The notes under the pieces were generated by a model, which was not told where the DNA came from, did no database searches, and saw only the letters and a list, made by a program, of their open reading frames with translations. Positions 48,565-56,761 of a stretch of 64,000 bases of DNA are shown here, in pieces (the first letter of the stretch is position 1; each line of letters begins with the position of its first letter). The stretch lies in assembly GCF_000737335.2 (NCBI RefSeq), contig NZ_JMCC02000025.1:1-64000 (forward strand), in the 5' to 3' direction. The position numbers and the translations under genes are program-made. This DNA is from Enhygromyxa salina (GTDB lineage Bacteria > Myxococcota_A > Polyangia > Nannocystales > Nannocystaceae).

Positions 48565-50520
48565 ATGAAAGCCCGACTACCCGCGCTGATCATCGCGTCG
48601 TTGCCCCTGGCCTCGGAAGCTGCGGCCACCGAGCCACCTGACGGGCGCTACCCGGTGTGGCCGACGGAGATCGATCGCATCGCCCAGCCCCTGCGGGATC
48701 CGACGATCACGAGCGAGAGCGCCAGGATCGCGGCGCTGGCGGAGCTCGAGGACTACGCGACGGAGGTCATCTTGCCCGACCTCGAGCTGGCGCTCACCGA
48801 TCCCTCGCCGGAAATTCGCAAGCTCGCGCTGCAGCTGTGCGCGACACGACACTTGCTCGCGTGTGTCGATGAAGCCGAGCAGATGTGGGAGGAGGGCGAG
48901 GGCAGCGTGCGGCTGCTGGCGCTGCAGCTGCTCAGTCGAGATCCCACGCCCGCCCACCTCGATCTCGTCTACGACGCGATGCGGGATCCAAACGATCTGA
49001 TCCGCGAACAGGCGATCATGTTGTTGGTCGACGCGCCGCTGGGGCCCGAGCGCGCCGTCGAGGCCCGGCGAGAGCTGGTCGCCCAGCTCGGCGACATCTC
49101 GGCCCGCGTGCGTCGAACCGCGGCGCGCAGCCTTGGGCGCATGGGGCCAGGGGAGGGGGCGCTGGCCCTGGTCCGGCTGCTCGACGACATCGACGCGGAC
49201 GTCGCGACCGCCGCGGCCGTCAGCCTTGGCCAGATGGCCGACGCGAGGACGGCCCCATCGCTGCGGCGCGCGCTCGACAACCCCGCCAACCCGGTGTTTG
49301 GGTCAGCGGCCGTGACCGCGCTCGCCCGCTTGCCCGGTCGCGAGATCGATCTTCAGCTGCTCGATCTGCTCGACGCGCCCCCGCGAAACGTTCGGCGCCC
49401 GGACGTCGCCAAGGCGATCGGTGGCCGACCTGATCCCGACCCCGAGCTGATCGCGGGCCTCGTCGATCGCATGCGGGACCCCGAGCTGCGCGAGCCTGCG
49501 AGCCAGGCGTTGCTGTGGCTGGGTGATCGTGCCGTCGCGCAGCTCGCCGCGGCGACCGAGCGCGGGCTCGAGCCTGACATCGCGCTGGAGGTCCAGCGCC
49601 TGCTCGCGGCTCGCCGTCTCGAGCCAACCCCGCGCTTGGCCGACGGCGGTGACAGCCTCGACGTCGAGTCCGCCCCGCTCGAGCTGCCGGCGATCGACGA
49701 TCGCGAGGCATGGTTCGAGCGGCTCGGCGATCCCGAGGCCGTGCTGTTCGGCGCGGCGCTGGCCGAGGCCGCGCCAGCGTGGATGGCTGGCGCGCTGGCG
49801 TGGCACCTGGATCGGGCGGCGGCCGCCGATCAAGTCCGGCCCTGGCTCACGGCGTTGGCGCTGGCCCCCGAGCCGATCCTCGACGACGCCGCCAGCACCG
49901 TGATCTGGGGTCGCGTCGCCAGCTGGGCCCACGATCCCGGCAACAGCGGTGAGTCGCGCTGCATGTCGACGCTGGCGCTCGGTCGCGCAGCGGGGACCCG
50001 CCACGCCGATCAGGTTCGCGCGGAGCTGCGCCAGCTCGCGGCTGCGCACCTCGCCGACGTCCGCGCTTGCGCTGCGTTGGCGCTCGCGCGATTTGGCGAA
50101 GATCCCCTGTTCGAAGCGCTGTTCGCTGATCCATCCCCGCGGGTCCGAGCTTCGACCGCGCTGGCGCTGCGGATCATCCGCCGTCCAGCGGCGCCGGTCC
50201 GGGCACGGCTCTCTCTGCAGGCGGATCGCGACTCGGAGATGCGCGCTCGAACCAGCGCCGCGCTGAGCCTGCAGTCGCGCGATCCAGACGCGCGCTTCGT
50301 GCTGGTGCGCGCGCGGCCCAGCAGCGCGCTTGGCTTGGCGGGCGCCGATCACTGGGAGCGCTTCAGCTTCGGCAAGCTCGAGGTCGACGTGCCCTTGTTC
50401 GGGACCGGCCGGGGCTGGGCGATCGTGCCGCTCTCTGGGGCTGTCCCGGCCGTGATCGACACGGGCGCCGTGCTGATCCCCGTGAGCGGCTACGGGCCTC
50501 ACGACTACTATCACCTGTGA
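48565..50520 (+). CDS. Exported HEAT-repeat protein
   Basis: The 651-residue protein has a signal peptide (MKARLPALIIASLPLASEAA) and then HEAT-like helical repeats: LALTDPSPEIRKLALQLCA, LVAQLGDISARVRRTAARSLG, LVRLLDDIDADVATAAAVSLG, MRDPELREPASQALLWLGD and, later, LFADPSPRVRASTALALRI. Such alpha-solenoids bind other proteins. The last 100 residues form a different, beta-rich end (FGKLEVDVPLFGTGRGWAIVPLSG). It is probably periplasmic or surface-located. No enzymatic motif is present. A related repeat protein with membrane helices is encoded at 52546-53880 on the other strand. Confidence 0.83.
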   Translation: MKARLPALIIASLPLASEAAATEPPDGRYPVWPTEIDRIAQPLRDPTITSESARIAALAELEDYATEVILPDLELALTDPSPEIRKLALQLCATRHLLACVDEAEQMWEEGEGSVRLLALQLLSRDPTPAHLDLVYDAMRDPNDLIREQAIMLLVDAPLGPERAVEARRELVAQLGDISARVRRTAARSLGRMGPGEGALALVRLLDDIDADVATAAAVSLGQMADARTAPSLRRALDNPANPVFGSAAVTALARLPGREIDLQLLDLLDAPPRNVRRPDVAKAIGGRPDPDPELIAGLVDRMRDPELREPASQALLWLGDRAVAQLAAATERGLEPDIALEVQRLLAARRLEPTPRLADGGDSLDVESAPLELPAIDDREAWFERLGDPEAVLFGAALAEAAPAWMAGALAWHLDRAAAADQVRPWLTALALAPEPILDDAASTVIWGRVASWAHDPGNSGESRCMSTLALGRAAGTRHADQVRAELRQLAAAHLADVRACAALALARFGEDPLFEALFADPSPRVRASTALALRIIRRPAAPVRARLSLQADRDSEMRARTSAALSLQSRDPDARFVLVRARPSSALGLAGADHWERFSFGKLEVDVPLFGTGRGWAIVPLSGAVPAVIDTGAVLIPVSGYGPHDYYHL

Positions 50521-50559
50521 ACTATCTGATGTGATCAGGGGTGAATGGCCCGCGGCCGT

Positions 50560-52440
50560 TCACCGAAGCGCGAGCATGACGGCGGCGGCGACCAAGCCAA
50601 CCGCGAGCAGCCCGATCACCGTCCACAGCGCGCCGCGGCTGCGCTCTGGTTCCGCCACCATGACCGGCGAGATCGCAGGTACCCGGGGGTTATTGGCCTC
50701 TTCGGCCAGGGCGCGGGCTTCGAACAGCGGCCGAAGGCCAGGCAGGTCGACGGCGAGGGTCTGGCCACCGTTGCTCTGAACTTCGATCGAGTCGACGCTG
50801 CGCAGCTTCCCCATTGGGATCAGTCGCTCGAGCTGCGCGAGGTCATAGGGGCCGTGGCGTTTGCCGTGCCGCAGGATCACGAAGTCCGCCGGGCCGCGAC
50901 TGAGCGGCGCCATCATGCTGCCGTCGGGGGCAGGCATCATGATCGAGACCGAGTGCGACTTCTTGAAGATCGACGACTGATGCGGCCCGGGGGCCACGAT
51001 CACCGGCGTTGGCGGAGCGCTGACGGGCGGTGTTGGCGGGGCCGGAGGCGGCGCGCTGGCGCCAAGCGACTGGGCGCGGCCGCCCCCGCGGGCCGAATTG
51101 TCGGCGTTGTAGCCCGGCAGCGACATGGCCTCGGCCGTGCTCGGGCCGGGCCCAACGGGCGGCGCTGGCCCAACGGGCGGCGCTGGCCCAGCTGGCGCGG
51201 GCATGGGAAAATTGCGACCAAATGCCGGCCCCGTGGGCTGCGGATCCGAGCCCGGCTGCCCCGTCGCCTGCCACGACGATGAGCTCTGGCGCGGCGGCGA
51301 GACGGCGATTGGTGGTGGCGCGCTGGGTGGGACTGGTCGGTTCCACGCCCCGGAACCCGGCGCCGAGCCAGGCGCGCCTTGGATCGATTGGTGGTGCCAC
51401 GCGCCCGAGCCCGGCGTTGGCGCGCCAACGTTCCACGCGCCCGATCCCTGATTGGGGCCAGCGTCCTGCGCGGCCCAAGGTGGAGGGGCGGGCGGCGGTG
51501 GACGCCACGCGTGGGCACGGACCGCGGGATAGCGCGGATCGGCGTGGTCACCGTGATGGACGGGCTCGAGCACCGCCGCGGGTTCGGTTGGATCTTCGCC
51601 GAGCCCAACCGCCGCCTGCAGCCGACGCGAGAACATGAGGATGTCTTGCGGCCGCTCCTCGGGATCCGGCCGGCTCGCGACCTCGAGGATCCGCTGCAGT
51701 CGAACCGGCAGCCCAAAGCGATCGAGCAGCATGTCCGACTCGAGCGGTTGGCCGGTCAGGATCTCCAGCACCAGCGCTGCGCACCCGAGCACGTCGGTCT
51801 CGACCCGGGGCTCGTCGGGCGGCGCCGACATCTCGGGGCCGGCCTGCGGCAGGTATCCCGCCTCGGCGAATCGATCGAAGCCGGGCGCGAAGGGCAGCAG
51901 CGAGCCCTCGCCAGTGCCCGACAGCAGCGCCTGCGGCATGCCCCCCGTTGGGTACATGAACACGTTGTCAGCGGTGACGTAGCCGTGCGGGAACTTCTCG
52001 TGGAGCACCGCGAGCGCCTCGCAGATCTGCACGGTGATCGCCACGGCGTTGAGGGGATCGAGGGCGTGGCCGGCTTGCCAGACTTCGTGCAGCCACTGCC
52101 GCAAGGTTGGGCAGCCAGGATCTGGGCGCACGATGAACAGGGTCTCGAAGCCCTCTTCGCCAAGCGGCAGCCGCACGCACCCATAGGTGGGCAGCAGGTT
52201 CGGGTGGCTGACCTCGCCAGCTTGGACGACCCGATAGCTGAGCAGGTCGTGCAGCTCTCGCTGCATGGCGACGTCGGGCACCAAGGTGGTGAGCAACAAC
52301 AGGCTCTTGCCCTGGCGCGCACGAAAGCGCTGGCCATGGGGGACCTCACCTAGATCCTCGAGCACGACGATCGGTGTCCCTGGCTGTTCACCGGGGATCC
52401 GCAGGTCTTCAGGATCGATGATGGCGCCCGGGGCGAGCAC
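50560..52440 (-). CDS. Tail-anchored pseudokinase with GYF_2-type domain
   Basis: This 626-residue protein has a kinase-like domain at about 20-290: LLPTYGCVRLPLGEEGFETLFIV, VAITVQICEALAVLHEKFPHG, YLPQAGPEMSAPPDEPRVETDVLGCAALVLEILTG. The catalytic loop reads HGYVTADNV where kinases have HRDxKPxN, so the catalytic Asp is replaced by Tyr, and no DFG is found; it should not transfer phosphate. A Pro/Ala/Gly linker of about 220 residues contains GSGAW and GPAPPVGPAPPVGP repeats. A small domain (FVILRHGKRHGPYDLAQLER, about 530-585) resembles GYF_2, and a C-terminal helix (LWTVIGLLAVGLVAAAVMLAL) anchors the protein. It may be a membrane-tethered scaffold in kinase signalling. It lies downstream of the HEAT-repeat membrane protein gene on the same strand. 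Confidence 0.84.
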   Translation of the reverse strand: MLAPGAIIDPEDLRIPGEQPGTPIVVLEDLGEVPHGQRFRARQGKSLLLLTTLVPDVAMQRELHDLLSYRVVQAGEVSHPNLLPTYGCVRLPLGEEGFETLFIVRPDPGCPTLRQWLHEVWQAGHALDPLNAVAITVQICEALAVLHEKFPHGYVTADNVFMYPTGGMPQALLSGTGEGSLLPFAPGFDRFAEAGYLPQAGPEMSAPPDEPRVETDVLGCAALVLEILTGQPLESDMLLDRFGLPVRLQRILEVASRPDPEERPQDILMFSRRLQAAVGLGEDPTEPAAVLEPVHHGDHADPRYPAVRAHAWRPPPPAPPPWAAQDAGPNQGSGAWNVGAPTPGSGAWHHQSIQGAPGSAPGSGAWNRPVPPSAPPPIAVSPPRQSSSSWQATGQPGSDPQPTGPAFGRNFPMPAPAGPAPPVGPAPPVGPGPSTAEAMSLPGYNADNSARGGGRAQSLGASAPPPAPPTPPVSAPPTPVIVAPGPHQSSIFKKSHSVSIMMPAPDGSMMAPLSRGPADFVILRHGKRHGPYDLAQLERLIPMGKLRSVDSIEVQSNGGQTLAVDLPGLRPLFEARALAEEANNPRVPAISPVMVAEPERSRGALWTVIGLLAVGLVAAAVMLALR

Positions 52441-52545
52441 GCGGCGCCATCATATGCCACTTCGGCAGCTCACGCGATTTTCGATTGGGTCTCTCGGGCT
52501 GAACCTCCGACGTCGCGGACGGTCGCAGGCCTGACCCCTGGGCGA

Positions 52546-53880
52546 CTACGACCGGTCGTCGCGTTGCGTGCGGATTCCGCTGAGCAGCGACTGCGCTGAC
52601 TCACGCGTGATCGGGGCCGTCTCGGGGGCAGCGATCACGGCTTCGAGCCACGGCTCGACTCGTTCGCGGATATGCGGGGTCGTCGCGCGCATGGCCCCCA
52701 GGGCCTGCATCGTCTTCATGCCGAAGCGCTCGGTTGGGAGCAGCAGGTCCTCCCGGTCATTTTCGCCGTCGGGGCAGGCATGCACAGTCACGCGCTCGCA
52801 AACGACCTCGCGCTGCTCGGGGCTGAGACCATCGTAGGCGTGCATGAGCGCGAGGTTGGACCGCTCGTCGGCGAGCACGCCCAGCGAGTGCACGATCGCG
52901 CACTTGGTCGCGATCGGGGCCGCGGGCAGTCGCTGCTCGAGGAGATCGGCGGCCTCGCGTCCCTTGCCGCTGTCGCGATGCTGGGACAGGGCCCAGGCCG
53001 CCAGCCGTTGGATGGTCTCGTCCGGGTGGTAGAGCGCGCGGTCGAGGACCGGCAGCGACTCGGCGACCTGCAGGTATCCGAGGCCCCAGATCAGGCGCGG
53101 GTCGATCGCCTCACCGCTGTCGAGCTCGGCCGCGAGCTCGGCTTGGACCTCGTCGGCGATCGCTTGGTGCTGCAGTCGGGCGAGCGCGATCAGAGCTTCG
53201 TGGCGAACCGGGGGGGCGCCGTTGCGAACCCGCTCGATCAGGGCGGGCACGCGGTTGATGTTCATGACTTCGTTTTGCTTGTGGCGCCCGATCGCCCACG
53301 CCGCCCACGCCTCGACCTCGGGGTCACCGTCGAGCAGCGCCTCTTCGAGAATTGGTAGTACTTCCGGGCGGATACGCTGCGAAAGTTCGAGTATCGCTTG
53401 TTGCTGTTCGGCGGTCGTGGAGGCGTTGCTGCGCAGCACGTGGGCGTGCTCGCCGATGTCCTTCCACCAGTTGTCGAAGCCGCGGTTGACCAGGTTGAAC
53501 AGGCCGTAGGTCAGACCCGCGCACACGATGACCACGACCGGGAAGCTGACCGAGCCGCGCTTCAACGAGGCCGCCATCTCGTCAACATCTTCGTTCTTGC
53601 CCGCGAAGCGGCCGGTCTTGCCCTGCAAGCTGCGCCGGAACGAGCCCTTGAACAGCATCTCGTCGAGCCACATCGCGTCGGCCACGCCCGCGAGCAACAT
53701 GCTCCCGTAATAGAAGAGGAACAGCAGGTCGGGGTTGCCCCCGCCAGCGCGCAGGGTCGAGGACACGTAGAAGGCTGCGAACAGACCGATGAGGTTTGTC
53801 GAGACGACCGCCAGCCACAGCATCACGCCTGTGCGTCGGGGGTCGTTTCGGCCATATGCTCCGGGTGCCTTCGCGGCCAT
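52546..53880 (-). CDS. HEAT-repeat membrane protein
   Basis: The 444-residue protein has N-terminal membrane helices (about 20-45, 53-70 and 115-135: VMLWLAVVSTNLIGLFAAFY, LLFLFYYGSMLLAGVADAM, VSFPVVVIVCAGLTYGLF). A long helical region follows with HEAT-like repeats (VLPILEEALLDGDPEVEAWA, ALIERVRNGAPPVRHEALIAL, LPVLDRALYHPDETIQRLAA, SNLALMHAYDGLSPEQREVV). It probably acts as a membrane-linked scaffold. No catalytic residues are visible. ATG 53880 is preferred because it begins a plausible N-terminus; an upstream Met at 53892 adds four residues. It is 105 nt from the pseudokinase gene and may form an operon with it. Confidence 0.8.
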   Translation of the reverse strand: MAAKAPGAYGRNDPRRTGVMLWLAVVSTNLIGLFAAFYVSSTLRAGGGNPDLLFLFYYGSMLLAGVADAMWLDEMLFKGSFRRSLQGKTGRFAGKNEDVDEMAASLKRGSVSFPVVVIVCAGLTYGLFNLVNRGFDNWWKDIGEHAHVLRSNASTTAEQQQAILELSQRIRPEVLPILEEALLDGDPEVEAWAAWAIGRHKQNEVMNINRVPALIERVRNGAPPVRHEALIALARLQHQAIADEVQAELAAELDSGEAIDPRLIWGLGYLQVAESLPVLDRALYHPDETIQRLAAWALSQHRDSGKGREAADLLEQRLPAAPIATKCAIVHSLGVLADERSNLALMHAYDGLSPEQREVVCERVTVHACPDGENDREDLLLPTERFGMKTMQALGAMRATTPHIRERVEPWLEAVIAAPETAPITRESAQSLLSGIRTQRDDRS

Positions 53881-54048
53881 GGCGTGATTCATACCGCGAC
53901 CTGACCACGAGCGGCGGCATCGGTTCCAGGTCGCGCAAAACAGCGGCTGGCGGCGGCTGCGTCGCGCCAGCGGGCGGCGCGACGCTCCGACCCGCGGAGA
54001 TCTTGGATTTTTTGCTGTGCGGGCCGGGGTTGCCTAGGTTGCGAAGCG

Positions 54049-55674
54049 GTGACCGCACAAGCCGCCCTCCGCATCACCGGCGCCCCGGCCAAGGTCGCGG
54101 GATCGCCTCGCGCCTCGCAGACCCGCGGGCGGACCGGTGCGCGTCGGAGCCAACGCCGGACCGAGGCTGATCCAGGTCCCAGCCGCGAGCCCGAGCCTGA
54201 ACCCGAGCCCGAGCTGACGCCGCAACAGCGGCGGCGTCGGGGCTGGTGGGCCGTGTTGGCGGGCGCCGAGTCGATCACGATGCTCGCCGCGGGCGTGGCG
54301 ACGGCGGCGGTGCTCGCGGGTGCCTGGGAGAGCAGCCAGACCAGCGATCGAACCGTGCCGGGGCTGTTGCTCGCGGGCGACGAGATCGGCGGGCTCGGCC
54401 GCGAGGAGATCGAAGCGATCGCAGCCGCGGCAGGCGAGCGGTCGCTCGATCGCAGCATGACCTTGGCGGCTGGATCGGTCACGACCACGACGACGGCGCG
54501 GGCGCTCGGGGCGGTCCCCGATCCTGCGGCGGTCGTGGATCAGGCGCTGGACTATGGACACAGCGGCGATCTGATCGCCGACCTCCGCGCGCGGGCCCGC
54601 GCGCGGGCGGGCGCGGCCGATCTGCGGATCGGCATGCGCTTCGACGCCCGCGACGCGCTCGCCGAGCTGCTCGAGCTCGCACCAGCCGTCGACACGATGT
54701 CGGTGCCCACGCGCTTGGACCTCGAGGCACGCAAGGTCCTGCCAGCCGCGCGCGGCACCGCGCTGTTGCCCTACGACTCACTGTCGAGCGTGGCGATCGG
54801 CTTGGCCTCCGGGCTCGATCACATCGAGCTCGCGGTCGCCCACAAACCTCCGGTCGCCGATCCGCTCGCGGCCAAGCTCGCCGACGTGGGCCTCGACGGT
54901 CTCGACGTCGGCGTCGTGCTCGGCACCTTCTCCACGCCCTACTCGATGGAGGCGAGCTCGGCCGATCGCACCTTCAACCTGAAGGTTGGCGCGGCGGCGC
55001 TCGATGGCCACGTGCTGATGCCCGGCGAGCGGTTCTCGTTCAACGAAGTCGTGGGTGAGCGCAGCGCCGAGAACGGCTACCGGTGGGCGCCGGGCATCTC
55101 GGGCGGGCAGATCGTCGACTCGGTCGGTGGCGGGATCTGTCAGATCGCGAGCACGGTGTTTGGCGCTGGCTTCTTCGCCGGACTCGAGGTCGTGCACGCG
55201 CGGCCGCACAGTCGGCCGAGCGGCTACGTCGACATGGGCCTCGACGCGACGGTCGTGTGGGACACCATCGACCTGGTCTTGCGCAACCCCTTCGAGTTCC
55301 CGGTCGTGATCCACATGACGGTCAGCCAAGGCCAGGTCCACGGCGAGATCCTGGGTCCGCAGCGGCCCCACCAGGTCGCGTTCGAGCGCTCGCTGGTCGA
55401 GGCCAAGCCGTACGAGACCGTGTACCGCAGCGACCCGCGCCTGCGCACGGGCGCCGAAGTGGTGGCCCAGCGAGGCATGCGTGGCTTCAAGATCGAGCGG
55501 GTCCGCAAGCTCTATCGCGGCGGCGCGGTCGAGACTGAGGAGAGCTGGGAGCTCGAGTATCCGGCGACCCGCGAGATCATTCGGGTCGGGACCGATCCAA
55601 ACGGCGAGGTGCCCGAGCAGTCGAGCCTGCCGCCGTTGCGGGACCCCGCGGCCTCCATGCGAATCATGCAGTGA
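54049..55674 (+). CDS. VanW family protein with PG-binding-like repeats
   Basis: This 541-residue protein (GTG start) has a disordered, Glu/Pro-rich cytoplasmic part (PEPEPEPEL), one membrane helix (about 75-95, SITMLAAGVATAAVLAGAW), a region of about 200 residues with two PG_binding_4-like units, and a VanW domain at about 300-470: LGTFSTPYSMEASSADRTFN, DGHVLMPGERFSFNEVVGER, GGQIVDSVGGGICQIASTVF and ARPHSRPSGYVDMGLDATV. The C-terminus resembles a G5-type or linker segment. VanW was first seen in vancomycin-resistance clusters, but isolated VanW proteins are linked to the cell wall in general; the biochemical role is unknown. It probably faces the periplasm. The reverse-oriented 75-nt repeat follows it. 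Confidence 0.86.
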   Translation: MTAQAALRITGAPAKVAGSPRASQTRGRTGARRSQRRTEADPGPSREPEPEPEPELTPQQRRRRGWWAVLAGAESITMLAAGVATAAVLAGAWESSQTSDRTVPGLLLAGDEIGGLGREEIEAIAAAAGERSLDRSMTLAAGSVTTTTTARALGAVPDPAAVVDQALDYGHSGDLIADLRARARARAGAADLRIGMRFDARDALAELLELAPAVDTMSVPTRLDLEARKVLPAARGTALLPYDSLSSVAIGLASGLDHIELAVAHKPPVADPLAAKLADVGLDGLDVGVVLGTFSTPYSMEASSADRTFNLKVGAAALDGHVLMPGERFSFNEVVGERSAENGYRWAPGISGGQIVDSVGGGICQIASTVFGAGFFAGLEVVHARPHSRPSGYVDMGLDATVVWDTIDLVLRNPFEFPVVIHMTVSQGQVHGEILGPQRPHQVAFERSLVEAKPYETVYRSDPRLRTGAEVVAQRGMRGFKIERVRKLYRGGAVETEESWELEYPATREIIRVGTDPNGEVPEQSSLPPLRDPAASMRIMQ

Positions 55675-55690
55675 GTCGCGGCGCTTCGAG

Positions 55691-55767
55691 CTGTTTTCAG
55701 CTCGGGCGAGGGCTTCTCGCCCGCTTGCGGACACCTTCCTAGATCGGTTCACCGAGGGCAGCGAACT
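55691..55767 (-). repeat. Dispersed 75-nt hairpin repeat, copy J (reverse orientation)
   Basis: CTGTTTTCAGCTCGGGCGAG to the GCAGCGAACT end is the reverse complement of the repeat with a few changes in its 5' half. It lies right after the VanW gene, between it and the SPOR gene. Confidence 0.9.
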
Positions 55768-55926
55768 GATCTCGGCACGCTGCCAAGGGCGCGTCCTTCT
55801 GTGCGCTCGCGGGGCCGGCCCCAAGATCCATCCGACCGCTTTCGCCGGTTTTTCGTGCTTGGTCCCGAAATGTCATAGGCCGATAGGAGATCTCTCGGGG
55901 CTCGTAGAGGGCCCCATGAAACGATG

Positions 55927-55931
55927 AGGAG
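55927..55931 (+). promoter_or_regulatory. Ribosome-binding site deciding the SPOR-protein start
   Basis: AGGAG lies seven bases before the ATG at 55939. It would be inside the coding region if the earlier in-frame ATG at 55924 were used, so the later start is preferred. Confidence 0.6.
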
Positions 55932-55938
55932 CGACGAC

Positions 55939-56691
55939 ATGCGTGAAATGCACAAATGGAAGGACAAGGTCGAGCTGTCGCTCGACAACCGCCAGATCTT
56001 CTTCCTGTTCTTTGGCCTGTCCGTGATCGGGTGCTTCGTGTTCGCCCTCGGGGTCATGACCGGCCGTCGGATCCAGTGGGAGCCGGGCCAAGAGGTCGCC
56101 GCGATCGGCGGGCAGGACTCGCTCGCGCTGCTCGAGGAAGAAGAGACGCCCGAGGACGAGCGCTTCGCGTTCCAGCGCGGGCTCTCCGAGTCCGACGCGG
56201 AGGCGATCCCTCCGACGCGCGATCCTGCGGTGCCCCCGCGTGACGAGACCGAGGTCCGGGCCGAGCGAGCCGAGGCCGCAGACCAAGCCAGCGCCACCGC
56301 TGCTGCCACGGCCCGCGCCGAGCAGCGCAGGGCCGAGAGCGACGAGGTCGACGCCAAGATCGCCGAGCAACAGCAGGCCTTGGCACACGCGACCCCCGAG
56401 GCGGCTCAGCCCAAGGACGCCAGCGCCAGCGCGAGCACCAGCGCAGAGCCCGAGGGGCCGCGCCGCTTTACCCTGCAGATGAAGGCGTTCTCCCGGCAAG
56501 AAGACGCCGACAAGCTCGCCGCGACGCTGCGCCACAACGGACACGAAGTGCGGATCGAGAGCCACGACGTGCGGGGTCGCAGCTGGCACCGCGTCCGGCT
56601 TGGGGCCTTCGACACGTGGGATGAGGCGCTCGAGGCCAAGCAGGCGTTCGAGAAGGCCGAGAAGGTCATCGCCTACGTCGTCAGCCTGTAG
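55939..56691 (+). CDS. SPOR-domain membrane protein
   Basis: This 250-residue bitopic membrane protein begins with a charged cytoplasmic segment, one helix (about 21-40, IFFLFFGLSVIGCFVFALGV), a coil-rich middle with many Glu, Ala and Arg residues, and a C-terminal SPOR domain at about 175-250 (RFTLQMKAFSRQEDADKLAATL, HEVRIESHDVRGRSWHRVRLG, WDEALEAKQAFEKAEKVIAYV). SPOR domains bind septal peptidoglycan stripped of stem peptides, so the protein probably acts at the division site. ATG 55939 is chosen from the AGGAG site. A strong terminator lies just after the stop. No other divisome genes are in the window. Confidence 0.9.
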   Translation: MREMHKWKDKVELSLDNRQIFFLFFGLSVIGCFVFALGVMTGRRIQWEPGQEVAAIGGQDSLALLEEEETPEDERFAFQRGLSESDAEAIPPTRDPAVPPRDETEVRAERAEAADQASATAAATARAEQRRAESDEVDAKIAEQQQALAHATPEAAQPKDASASASTSAEPEGPRRFTLQMKAFSRQEDADKLAATLRHNGHEVRIESHDVRGRSWHRVRLGAFDTWDEALEAKQAFEKAEKVIAYVVSL

Positions 56692-56714
56692 GCGCGGAAA
56701 AAACAACTGGTGAG

Positions 56715-56742
56715 ACGGGCCCTACGGGGCCCGTTGGCTTTT
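56715..56742 (+). terminator. Intrinsic terminator after the SPOR gene
   Basis: ACGGGCCC-TACG-GGGCCCGT is a perfect 8-bp stem followed by TGGCTTTT. It separates the SPOR gene from mutS, whose start is only about 20 nt further on, so mutS must have its own promoter or use readthrough. Confidence 0.85.
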
Positions 56743-56761
56743 AAGCTACAACGCGGGCGCC

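Noticed and set aside
50560..52440. Active Ser/Thr kinase
   Set aside because: The catalytic Asp of the HRD loop is Tyr and no DFG is seen, so pseudokinase is the better call.
54049..55674. Vancomycin-resistance gene cluster
   Set aside because: VanW domains are common outside resistance clusters, and no vanA/H/X/S/R-type gene is present.
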